From positions 2,170,001-2,234,000 of the forward strand of contig JAFEVB010000002.1 in NCBI GenBank assembly GCA_032629725.1: a DNA stretch of 64,000 bases. Direction: 5' to 3'. Made by a program: the position numbers and the translations under genes. Source of the stretch: Gremmenia infestans (lineage: Eukaryota > Ascomycota > Leotiomycetes > Helotiales > Hamatocanthoscyphaceae). This document shows, in pieces, positions 33,460 to 43,834 of this stretch. The notes under the pieces were generated by a model that did no database searches, was not told where the DNA came from, and was given only the letters and a program-made list of their open reading frames with translations. The number at the start of each line of letters is the position of its first letter. Positions within the stretch are counted from its first letter, which is position 1.

Positions 33460-34519
33460 TTACTCTCCAAAGTCATCATCATACGCATTGACATCAGCAC
33501 CCGTAGCATTTCTGTTCGCGACCAGAGTGGCCTTTGTCTTCTGAGCCTTGCTCTTCTTGCCTCCCTTCTCGGCAGCCTTCTCCTCCTTCATCTTCTCGTT
33601 GCCCAATGCAGTCAGAGTGCTAGCAATCTTCTTGATCTGATCGCTAGGAAGCTCCTTGGCCAACTGCTTAGTGAACTCCTGCAAGAAGATTACGTACTGA
33701 GCCTTCTTAGCGTTGCTGCTAATGACCGGCACGAGGGTATCGCGCATCTTCTCGAACTGGAGTTTGGTCTTGGGGTCGAAGAGAGGGAGCGCAGTGAGAT
33801 CTACGGTAGAGTTGGGGTTTTTCGCGTCAACTACAACAGCGTTCGCCGCAGTAGTGGCCTTGCGATTGTTGCTGATACCGATGTTTCCAAACAGGTCCTC
33901 CGCGTGCTTCAGGTCGGAGTCCTGCTCGGTTCGTCGCAGTCGCTCCCTTCGAGCAGCCTCATCCTCTTCGCTGCTGTCATCCTCACTCTCCTCTGCGAGT
34001 CTTCGTGCTTTCTCGGCTTGCTTCTGCGCAATGCGCTGAGCCTTGGACTTCTTGTTTGCCTTTTCCTCCGCATCCGCCTTGGCCTTTTTCTCTGCGACGA
34101 CCTTGGCCTTCTCGCGTTCGACTTCGGAATCCTCTGCTGCAGACCAGCTTTCTAGAACCTATTCGTGAATTAGCAACTGGCTTACTGGATATACAGAGTG
34201 GGGCACATACGTCGCTATCTTCAGCCTCTTCATCATCGAACTTGCTACGTCGAACAGTGGCAGCGACCGGGGGCGAGGAGGGAGGCGTGCTGCTGTCCTC
34301 TTCTTCATCTGCTCGGTTGAGTAGCGGTCAGCCAAATGTAGCCCAAAAACTCATCACTGTGCATAGTGTCCTGCAAGGTCGATCCTACAACCAAACCGCG
34401 ACGTATTCTCGTCGTAGGGTTGTGGAATCGCAGTATAAAGTACAAAGGGCGATGGATTTCACAGGAAACAATCATGACGCGTGAAGGGATTGTGGCCACT
34501 CACCCCACTTGTTAGGCAT
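33460..34519 (-). CDS. HCR1: Eukaryotic translation initiation factor 3 subunit J (eIF3j/Hcr1)
   Basis: A loosely bound eIF3 subunit that acts at the ribosomal decoding centre during initiation and in ribosome recycling. Three exons (34519-34504, 34308-34211, 34158-33460) sum to 271 codons, 270 residues. It begins MPNKWDEEEDSSTPPSSPP. The acidic N-terminus and VLESWSAAEDSEVEREK are the family's opening. A Lys/Glu/Ala-rich helical region (KKAKADAEEKANKKSKAQRIAQKQAEKARR) follows. The conserved core is AEDLFGNIGISNN and TKLQFEKMRDTLVPVISSNAKKAQYVIFLQEFTKQLAKELPSDQIKKIASTLTALGNEKMKEE. The tail is acidic (YDDDFGE). The five-codon first exon is set by the ATG in ATGCCTAACAAGTGGG and a GTGAGT donor. 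Confidence 0.95.
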
Positions 34520-35054
34520 TTTGACGGCTATAAATTGATCGTAGAGTCTGCGCGAATAGTTTTGCGATGGCTTCAAGACGAGATTCTGGTTTTTTGGAAT
34601 ATTGGTTGGATATTTGGGAAGATGTGTCGTGTGGAAGGAAGAGTCAGGGCTGTTTGCGGAAGAGGGAGGGGAGGTTTCCTTTCGCTAAATTTTAACCGGC
34701 AATTCATTTTCGACTCATTTCGTGAGATACCGTTAGGCACTGATTTCATGTTCTTCCCCTTTCTTTGCATGTTTGCTTTTTTATGTCTGTCTCCATAAAT
34801 CATAAACCCTAAAGAGCTCAATTACCTACCGCATGTTTGCAGATCGTACGAGTTGGTTGACTTGAGGCTTTTTAGTGCGAGGCTTCGGCACAAATCACAT
34901 CGGGAAAAAAGTCTCAACTAAAGTGCATCAATTTTTAATTACTGCTTCTTTGCTTCTTATCAAAGCTACGAGCCCAGTGCCCAGAGAAATGCATCATTTC
35001 TCATCAACCATTTCACATGTCTTTCTGCGTTCTGCAATTTCCCTTGAACCATAT
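34520..35054. other. Spacer between eIF3j and enolase
   Basis: About 0.5 kb that should contain the eIF3j promoter and the enolase 3' UTR. No gene is seen. Confidence 0.4.
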
Positions 35055-36628
35055 TTACAAGTTAACGGCAGTTCTGAAGTTCTCACCAGCGTAGATGGCC
35101 TTGTCACCAAGCTCCTCCTCAATTCTCAAGATCTGGTTCAACTTGGCAAGACGCTCAGATCGGGCTGGCGCACCAGTCTTGATTTGACCAGCTCTAATAC
35201 CAACGACAATATCAGCAATGGTGACATCTTCGGTCTCACCAGATCTGTGGGAAACCATAACACCCCAGCCAGCAGCGTAGGAGTCCTTGGCTGCTTGGAT
35301 GGACTCAGTGAGAGTACCGATTTGGTTGACCTTGAGCAGGAGGGCGTTGCAAGACTTGAGCTCAATAGCCTTCTTGATGCGGATGGGGTTGGTAACAGTC
35401 AAGTCATCTCCGACAATCTGGAAGTTGGAGGTCTTGTAGAAGTAGCTCCATGCCTCCCAATCATCTTCAGCAAAGGGGTCCTCGATGCTGACAATTGGGT
35501 ACTTGGTGGCAAGTTGCTTGTATTGGTCGGCAAGTTGCTCATAGGTGATCCACTTCTCAGGGTCGCTGTTTGGGTTCTTGAAGTCCAAGTCGTACTTCTT
35601 CGCATCCTCCTTGTAGAACTCGCTAGAAGCAACGTCCATGGCAATGTGAACCTTTCCAGTGTATCCGGCAGACTCGATAGCCTCAGTGATGAGCTCGAGA
35701 GCCTCCTCGGCGGTCTGAATATCTGGTGCAACACCACCCTCATCTCCGACGTTACCGGCAGATTGTCCATACTTCTGCTTAGCAAGACTCTTCAACTTTT
35801 GGTAAACCTCAGAACCTTGGCGAAGAGCCTCGGTGAAGGAGGGTGCGGATCTATGCAGCGTCAGTATGATGAAGATCTTAATCGAAGCATGTAACTCACG
35901 AAGGCACAATCATGAATTCTTGGAATGCTAAGCGTCCACCAGCGTGGGATCTGCATTTCGTTAACTCTTGCACTTCTTCAAGTATTAATGGATACGTACC
36001 CTCCGTTGAGAACGTTCATGAATGGGACAGGGAGAACATATGGCTTCTTGGTGCCCGCGAGGTCGGAAACGTGGGCGTAGAGGGGAATTTGCTACATAAA
36101 TTAGTATGGCACGACTGTATAAGTCAAATGGTGCCACGAACCTTCTCAGCAGCGGCGGCCTTAGCAACAGCCAAACTGACACCGAGGATGGCATTCGCAC
36201 CCAACTTTCCCTTGTTTGGTGTTCCATCAAGCTTGATCAGGAACTCGTCGACCTTTGGTTGGTCCTTGACATCAATATTCTCCTTGATGAGAGCGGGGCC
36301 AATGATCTCATTGACGTTGGCGACGGCCTTGAGAACACCCTTTCCAGCCCATTTTGTCTTGTCTTCATCACGGAGCTCAACAGCCTCATGCTGGCCTATG
36401 TTATGACTCGAATCAGCCTTATCTAGGAACGATGGGATCGATTATACGCACCGGTAGACGCGCCGGAAGGAACAATGGCTCGGTGAAGGCCGGTCTCGGT
36501 GACAACATCTACTTCCACGGTGGGATTTCCTCTCGAGATGGGTTAGCTAGGTGGGCTCAGTAAACAGAGGAAGAGTTTTGTTACCGAGAGTCGTAGACCG
36601 AACGAGCGTGGATCTTGGTGATGGCCAT
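35055..36628 (-). CDS. ENO1: Enolase (2-phosphoglycerate dehydratase)
   Basis: Glycolytic enzyme converting 2-phosphoglycerate to phosphoenolpyruvate in the cytosol. Six exons: the start MAITKIHARSVYDSR is at 36628-36585, then 36531-36452 (GNPTVEVDVVTETGLHRAIVPSGASTG), 36395 to about 36103 (QHEAVELRDEDKTKWAGKG ... ANAILGVSLAVAKAAA), and IPLYAHVSDLAGTKKPYVLPVPFMNVLNGG. A short exon with SHAGGRLAFQEFMIVP follows, and the large last exon ends at 35055. The catalytic dyad region VGDEGGVAP, the metal ligands in AMDVASSEF / SIEDPFAEDD / VGDDLTVTN, and the enolase signature LLLKVNQIGTLTES with SHRSGETED are all present. The length of about 438 residues is normal. One donor (GTTCGT after AAEK) is weak. 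A 5' UTR intron precedes the start codon. Confidence 0.97.
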
Positions 36629-36641
36629 GATGATGTTTTTT

Positions 36642-36718
36642 CTGTAGCGGGGTAAATTGTTAGCAAAAGCTGAGGGTACAAGTAAAGGTAGGAACAAAAG
36701 AAGCAAGGGATCACTCAC
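36642..36718 (-). other. 5' UTR intron of the enolase gene
   Basis: On the minus strand a textbook intron lies just before the start codon: donor GTGAGT at 36718, branch TGCTAAC, acceptor CTACAG at 36642, 13 bp from the enolase ATG. It contains no coding sequence. Leader introns are common in highly expressed fungal genes. Confidence 0.75.
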
Positions 36719-38031
36719 CTTATGTAGTAGTGCTTTGCAGGTAATGTTAATGTGCTGGAAGACAAGTCGTCAGTTTGAGGTTGGAGATTAGAGGTTGAAG
36801 AAGAAATTGATTGTCATGAGAAAAACGTAGTAGTGGAGTGGTGGAGCGATATGCGCACAACGCGATCGGGGCTGTAGCTTATCTCTAATGGAGAAGCTCA
36901 ATCTCTTCGATTGGCTATGGGAGCAAATGGCATGGAATGGCATGGAAGACGTACTTGCTTTAGGTGGTGGTCGTGGTTGTGGTGTGTTATTTGGACAAAA
37001 AGACCGTGAAGGAGGGGCTTTTGTTGAGTTTGGTGGGGTGAAGTCTCGCGGTGGACACACGGCGCTGTACGAAGTATGGCCGACATTATTGACGCTTTTT
37101 GTTCCACTTGCCAGGTAGGATCAGCCGGTCACTCCCGCCTGCAGCCTTACCTGCCTACTTCGTTGGGTTTTGCAGTTCATCTTTTCCAATTGTCTTCTTC
37201 TCCTTTACTGCGGTGAAACTGATATCTATTCACGAGGTAAATCACAACTTGGCGCTATGGCATAAAGCAATTCTACAGTTTGGTATATATCGGAGTTGGG
37301 GACTCTGTTAAATTCCGAGCATTACTCTACAGAACTTCTTGGCAATAATGGCATCATGTTTAGCAAACATCCCGATGCGAATCCCTTCGAGCTAGGTGCA
37401 TATATGAATGCCGAGCTATGTGTTACTAGAGCCTCAAAGAGTCTCTTTTCATATAAGATCCAATACAAGAACCGGCATTTAACCAACGTAAAGCTTCCAC
37501 GCATAGTCCGCAGTCTCACTTTGCTAGCTTTGGATGCAATACTCTCATTTGTAATATATACTTACTCGTAAAGTCTTATTTCTAATTGGATTACACCTGG
37601 AATAAACTACTAGGGTCTATATTTGAGTCTTAGGTAGGACTGGCATCACTAGACTACTATACAGGGATATCACAGAATGGATTCTATTCCTTTTAGCTCT
37701 AAAGGATGTTGATAAAACAGGAACACCATGTAATCTCACGAATGCGAGCAAAGAAGGAAGACAGACTATTAATCCCAAACTTATCCGCACCCAAAATGTG
37801 AGCAATATTTACACTGCGCACGTGATAGCGCAGCTGCTAAAGATTGCCTTTGCCGAAGTTCAACCTTGCCAGATGAGGCAGCGACAGCTTCGCGTCTACA
37901 AAGATACAAAGTATCAAGCCCGCCAACACATTTCCAACCTCACATCGCAACCCATAATCCAGACTAACCCATTTTATCCTCCTCCTCTGCGATACCCCCA
38001 TCTCCCTCTCATTTTTACATTCTAAAGCAAC
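36719..38031. promoter_or_regulatory. Divergent promoter region between enolase and Rpt4
   Basis: About 1.3 kb between two highly expressed, divergently transcribed genes. It should carry both promoters. The Rpt4 leader is C/T-rich just before the ATG (about 37960-38020, with CCTCCTCCTCTGCG). I see no coding frame. Confidence 0.45.
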
Positions 38032-39354
38032 ATGGCTGACGAGGAGCGTAACCATGCGCTTTTGTCGTTCAAGAACAAGCTCCTAGAATCCAGAGAATGG
38101 GAGGCAAAGCTAAAGGCATTACGGTTAGACATCAAGGGCCTGCAGAAGGATTTCGACCATACAGAGGACAATATCAAAGCTCTACAAAGCGTTGGGCAGA
38201 TCATTGGGGAAGTGCTGAAGCAGCTCGATGACGAGAGATGTTCGACCTCCCGAGCCCCCAACCATCCGATCTTCAATAGCTAACATTTACATGATAGTCA
38301 TCGTCAAAGCTTCATCCGGACCCCGATATGTCGTTGGTTGTAGATCGAAGGTCGACAAGGTGGCGCTGAAGCAGGGGACGAGAGTTGCGCTCGACATGAC
38401 TACGCTCACAATAATGCGGATGCTGCCCCGAGAAGTCGACCCGCTTGTTTACAATATGTCTTTGGAGGATCCCGGTCAGGTTAGCTTTGGTGGTATTGGA
38501 GGTCTTAATGAGCAAATCAGGGAACTGAGGGAAGTCATCGAGCTTCCATTGAAGAACCCGGAGCTATTTCTGAGAGTTGGGATCAAGCCTCCGAAGGGTG
38601 TCTTGCTGTATGGACCTCCAGGTACGGGAAAGACGCTGTTGGCGAGAGCTGTGGCTAGCGGTCTAGAGACCAACTTCTTGAAGGGTATGTAAAAGATGCT
38701 TTCATCACTGGCATTTACTAATGAGTCGCAGTCGTATCCTCTGCCATCGTCGACAAATACATCGGAGAATCCGCACGTCTGATTAGAGAAATGTTCGGAT
38801 ACGCCAAGGAACACGAGCCATGCATCATCTTCATGGACGAAATCGATGCTATCGGAGGACGAAGATTTTCAGAAGGTACATCAGCGGATCGCGAAATCCA
38901 ACGGACACTGATGGAGCTTCTCAATCAACTTGACGGTTTCGATTACTTGGGCAAGACGAAGATCATCATGGCTACGAACAGACCCGATACCCTTGACCCT
39001 GCGCTTCTGCGAGCTGGACGTCTGGATAGGAAAATTGAAATTCCTCTCCCGAACGAAGTCGGCCGTTTGGAGATTATGAAGATTCACGCTGCTGGCGTGG
39101 TTACAGAGGGTGATATTGACTTTGAAAGTGTTGTGAAGATGAGTGATGGGCTTAATGGAGCTGATTTACGAAACGTTGTTACTGAAGCGTAGGTTTCCCT
39201 TTCCCCCATTACCTCAAAAGCTAATCTTTGCAGTGGTCTCTTTGCGATCAAGGATTATAGAGATGCTGTGAACCAAGACGATTTCAACAAGGCGGTCCGT
39301 AAGGTGGCAGAATCGAAGAAGTTGGAGGGTAAGCTGGAGTACCAGAAACTCTAG
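38032..39354 (+). CDS. RPT4: 26S proteasome regulatory particle ATPase Rpt4
   Basis: AAA ATPase of the proteasome base ring that unfolds ubiquitinated substrates. Four exons (38032-38239, 38298-38684, 38732-39188, 39234-39354) sum to 391 codons, 390 residues. N-terminal coiled coil: FKNKLLESREWEAKLKALR and DIKGLQKDFDHTEDNIKALQ. OB region: FIVKASSGPRYVVGCR. Walker A: GPPGTGKT; Walker B: IIFMDEID. Second region: GGRRFSEGTSADREIQRTLMELLNQLDGFD, then ATNRPDTLDPALLRAGRLDRKIEIPLPNE. The end EGKLEYQKL lacks the HbYX motif, as in other Rpt4 proteins. The first intron needs an unusual GTTCGA donor to give the conserved DDERFIVKAS junction. Confidence 0.96.
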
Positions 39355-40448
39355 ATATGAAGCGTTTGTTTCTGCTTGGCGCTATGGCATATGGTTGAAC
39401 GTAGGCTCGACTCTGTACAACACAAACACCATATGGAATGCATAGATCTTTCCGGAAAGGTGCTTCCGTTTATCCGTTCTTGAAACAGTGATTTGTGTAG
39501 ATTGGCATATTCTCCTTTGACCAAATTGTGCGACATTTCTCCATAGACATAGACATCGGAAAGCGGCTAGTGGTGATACTCACCTTCAGACATGCACTCA
39601 AACAACAAAGAAATGCTTGTCATTCTCTCGCCCTTCCTCAAGGTTTTCGTTGTCCCACCCCAATGTCTATGCCTCTAACCCTCCCCTCTTCCCCTGCTCA
39701 AAGGACTATTGAAACCCCCTTCATCAAAGTCGAAGAATCCGTAAAGCGCGGTATCACCGACTCAGCTCATAGCGTCATGGTTCTCCATGTAGTATTGAAT
39801 ACGACGGTTAGCAGATACGGAGTATTGTTGAGGACTCTCATAAGGTTCTAAGCCTCCTCGATAGTGCCTGTGCCTGACGATCGACGGGCAGGAGGGGATG
39901 CTATTTATAACTTTAGTGTGTGGCTTTGCCTTATACCCCTGCGGCTGACCGTTGCTTGGGGTTCATCTTCTCGTACAACACCGTGAATTGCCTCGCACTA
40001 TTGGCCCCTTTTACTTCAGCTCAGGTAAAACTTGCCAGGAGAAGTAAGAAATACGCAGACTCGGTATTCTATTGGCCTAGACATTCCAGCCACAATCTGT
40101 TTGTGTAAATAACCGAAGTGTTTGTTACTTCTTTCTGTCTTGCACTACTTTTTACCTACAGTACTCGTCTCGTACAGACAGTGGAGTGGCGCTTTCTCAT
40201 TGCCCGCCCAACCTTACCGGTTTCAGAATCCTAGCCGAACCTCAAAGCTTTGAACGCGATATTTCTTGGCTTCTCTACTTCTTCTACTTGAACCCTCCCT
40301 CCATCCCCGTTATTCCATCTCTCACTTCCATCTTCTTTTCGCACATTCGTCTTGCAACCACTCGTTTAGTCCATCAAAACCCCAACATCCATTGTCAGAC
40401 CATTTCCCTCGCTACCCCGCCTACCTACAAACAACCACGTAAGACAAG
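39355..40448. promoter_or_regulatory. Rpt4 3' flank and Gfa1 promoter/leader
   Basis: About 1.1 kb without a gene. The last 200 bp before the Gfa1 ATG are C/T-rich (TTCTACTTGAACCCTCCCTCCATCCCC and similar), as is typical for fungal leaders of strongly expressed genes. No other element is supported. Confidence 0.45.
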
Positions 40449-42778
40449 ATGTGGTGAGTAAACATACCCCTCAGCCCCTGGACACACCCAAGACAGCTGC
40501 TAACACAACGCAACAGTGGAATCTTTGGCTAGTAAGTTATCTGCGAGGAGGACCACGGCATCATGCTAATAAATATAGCATCAATTACTTGGTCGAGAAG
40601 GACCGCAAATACATTCTCGATACCCTTGTCAATGGTCTCTCCCGCCTCGAATATCGTGGCTATGACTCTGCCGGTCTCGCGGTAGACGGTGACAAGAAGA
40701 ATGAGGTTTTTGCATTCAAAGAGGTTGGCAAGGTGGCCAGGTTGAAGGAGCTTATTGCAACAGAGAAGCCAGATCTTACCAAGGTCTTCGATTCTCACGC
40801 CGGTATTGCACACACTAGATGGGCCACCCACGGTCGTCCATCCCGTCTCAACTGCCATCCACACAGGTAATACACTTGAGACATTCTTGGCAGACATGTA
40901 ACTGACGGGGAATGCAGATCTGATCCCACATGGGAATTCTCCGTTGTCCACAATGGTATCATCACCAACTACAAGGAATTGAAGACTCTGCTGGCTGCCA
41001 AGGGCTTCAGATTCGAGACAGAGACCGACACAGAATGCATTGCTAAGCTTGCGAAATACATCTACGACCAGCACCCAACCATGGGATTCACCGATTTGGC
41101 AAAGGCTGTCATCAAGGAGTTGCAGGGAGCTTTTGGTCTCTTGATGAAGTCTGTCCACTACCCACACGAAGTTATTGCTGCCAGAAAGGGGTCCCCATTA
41201 GTCATTGGAGTACGAACACAAAAGCGAATGAAGGTCGACTTTGTTGATGTCGAGTTCACTGAGGATACCCCCCTTCCAGCTGAGCAAGCATCCCAGAACG
41301 CTGCGCTGAAGAAGTCCGCTACTGGCAACTTCTTGTCCGTTGGCAACTCCCTCGCTCCCCCAGACAAGTCTCTTCTTCACCGCTCGCAATCTAGAGCCTT
41401 CATGACTGATGATGGAGCACCAATGCCCACTGAGTTCTTCCTTTCTTCCGACCCTTCGGCTATTATTGAGCACACAAAGAAGGTCATGTACCTTGAGGAT
41501 GATGATATCGCGCACATTCATGAAGGTTCCCTCAACATTCACAGACTTACAAAAGCTGATGGATCCTCAAATGTCCGAACTATCCAAACCATCGAGATGG
41601 AGTTGCAAGAGATCATGAAGGGCAAGTTTGAACATTTCATGCAGAAGGAGATCTTCGAGCAGCCTGAGTCGGTCGTCAACACCATGAGAGGTCGCCTTGA
41701 CGTTGAGAACAAGATGGTCACCCTTGGTGGCCTGAAGGCATTCATGCCCACTATCCGCCGTTGCAGAAGAATCATCTTCATCGCCTGCGGAACTAGTTAC
41801 CACTCTTGCATGGCCGTTCGCGGTATCTTCGAAGAGTTGACCGAGATCCCCATCGCCGTCGAACTAGCTTCCGATTTCCTCGACAGACAAGCACCCGTAT
41901 TCCGCGACGACACCTGCGTCTTCGTCTCCCAGTCCGGTGAGACCGCCGACTCCCTCCAAGCCTTGAGATACTGCTTGGAGCGCGGTGCCCTGCTCGTCGG
42001 TATCGTCAACGTAGTCGGCTCCTCCATCTCCCTCCTCACCCACTGCGGTGTCCACGTAAACGCTGGCCCAGAGATCGGTGTTGCGTCCACCAAAGCCTAC
42101 ACATCCCAATTCATCGCCATGGTCATGTTCGCGCTATCCCTCAGCGAAGACCGTGCATCCAAGCAAAAGAGACGCGAGGCCATTATGCAAGGCCTAGGCG
42201 ACATCTCGGAGCAAATCCGCGAAGTCCTCAAGCTCGACCAGCCTATCAAGGAGCTCTGTGCCCGCACTTTCAAGCACCAGAAGTCCCTCCTGCTTTTGGG
42301 CAGAGGCAGCCAGTTCTCTACTGCTCTCGAGGGTGCGCTCAAGATCAAGGAAATCTCGTACTTGCATTGCGAGGCTGTTATGTCTGGGGAGCTAAAGCAC
42401 GGTGTTTTGGCGCTGGTCGATGAGGACCTGCCAATTATCATGATTCTCACTCGTGATGATATCTTCGCCAAGTCATTGAACGCTTATCAACAAGGTATAT
42501 TTTCCCCTCTCATATCCCCATTTCGAGGTCCACGAATAGTATCTAACATCCAAACAGTTATCGCCCGCAACGGCAAGCCAATCGTAATCTGCAACCCAGG
42601 CGACGAAGAATTCAAAGCCGGACAAGCCGAAAAGATCGAAATCCCCAAGACAGTCGACTGCCTTCAAGGCCTCCTAAACGTCATTCCCCTGCAACTCATG
42701 GCGTACTGGCTCGCTGTCGCCGAAGGCCTGAACGTCGATTTCCCGCGCAACTTGGCTAAGTCCGTTACTGTAGAATAG
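40449..42778 (+). CDS. GFA1: Glutamine:fructose-6-phosphate amidotransferase (isomerizing)
   Basis: First and rate-limiting enzyme of UDP-N-acetylglucosamine synthesis, needed for chitin and glycosylation. Five exons (40449-40453, 40517-40531, 40579-40866, 40918-42494, 42558-42778) sum to 702 codons, 701 residues. The spliced start is MCGIFGYINYLVEKDRKYILDTLVNGL, so the catalytic Cys2 codon is split by intron 1 and exon 2 is a 15-nt micro-exon. Glutaminase motifs RGYDSAG, HTRWATHG, NCHPHR and VVHNGIITNY are present. The fungal linker (about 200-330) precedes two SIS domains: ACGTSYHSCMAVRGIFEEL, SQSGETADSLQALR, GPEIGVASTKAYTSQ, LLGRGSQFSTALEGALKIKEISYLHCEA and GELKHGVLALVDE. The C-terminus NVDFPRNLAKSVTVE is the normal family end. 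Confidence 0.97.
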
Positions 42779-43834
42779 ATGTCATAACGTTGCATCTGAA
42801 GAACATAGAAGAATGAAAGAAAGTCTTGGGGTTGAGGGAGGGGTCCTTATGCATATTTGTGGTTTTGGGGATCGATCGATGGATGACTGACTTGTTTGCT
42901 TGTTTTTTTATGGCTGGTTTACGTATGAATGACATATGAAATATGAATCTTCTTAGCGTTCGTTGCAGTTGGGAAAAGGGGCTTGGGAGGGAATTGCGAA
43001 TCAATTTGGACCTGGACTTGCCGTTCACATCTAGAGAGAAGTGGGCGGGTGTATATTCTAGTCGCAATGGGATTTTATACTATGACGCGCTATGCTATGC
43101 GATGCTAAGATATTTGAACTGAATCTTTTCAGAGATTATCATCTCGTCAGTCTTTTACTCATCATCATCATATTGACTAGTTCTGATTCTTGTGAAGAAA
43201 GAATGCCTCGATTGACTTATGGGAGATTCGGTTCATTACCTACTTATCCTTTTCACTTGCTCGCTTGCTTCACATGGTGGGCGTTTAATCTCTAAGCGTT
43301 CATTATAGCCTTCCTTGGTATCGGCGAGTGTCTGTCTGGTTCTAATATATCCCCATCCATCCATCCGCTTCTTTTCGTAAAAACTAACCTAGTTTGATAA
43401 TCTTACAAAATACAAGCCAGAGAAACGCAAGCACACCTAAATCTCTCTCGTTCATTGTACTAGGGTATTTCAAACGGTTGAACGAATATCAATACATATC
43501 TCAATTCCCTAACTCAAACCCGCAAACGTAACAGCACCTATCTAAAAAGCGAAAGTGATACTTTTATAACAAGAGAGAGAGAAAGACAAGACAAGGGAAA
43601 AGACCAGTCCAGTCTGCTTTTGAAAAGAACGAATCAATCTACGCATATCCAGTCTCTCCTTCACCCGACGTGGCCGAAAAACAAAAACGCTTCGGAGATT
43701 TCTAGCTGCTGCGTCAGTTATGTCATAAGCTAACTTAGATAGGAGCTCGATTCCAAGCACACTCACCTTTTTCTTCTTCTTGGCAACGAACGTGGGGCGA
43801 ACGAATACTAGGCATTGGAGATTCGGAGTTCTTT
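42779..43834. other. Convergent intergenic region, no gene seen
   Basis: About 1 kb between the 3' ends of Gfa1 and the Pro/Gln-rich protein gene. It is AT-rich with simple runs (GAGAGAGAAAG at about 43575) and should hold two 3' UTRs. I see no coding frame that looks real. Confidence 0.45.

Noticed and set aside
34875..35894. 339-codon plus-strand frame across the enolase gene
   Set aside because: It is the complement of strongly biased enolase coding sequence; the minus-strand enolase is unmistakable.
37296..37571. 91-codon plus-strand frame in the enolase-Rpt4 promoter region
   Set aside because: It starts at a non-ATG codon and has no resemblance to known proteins.
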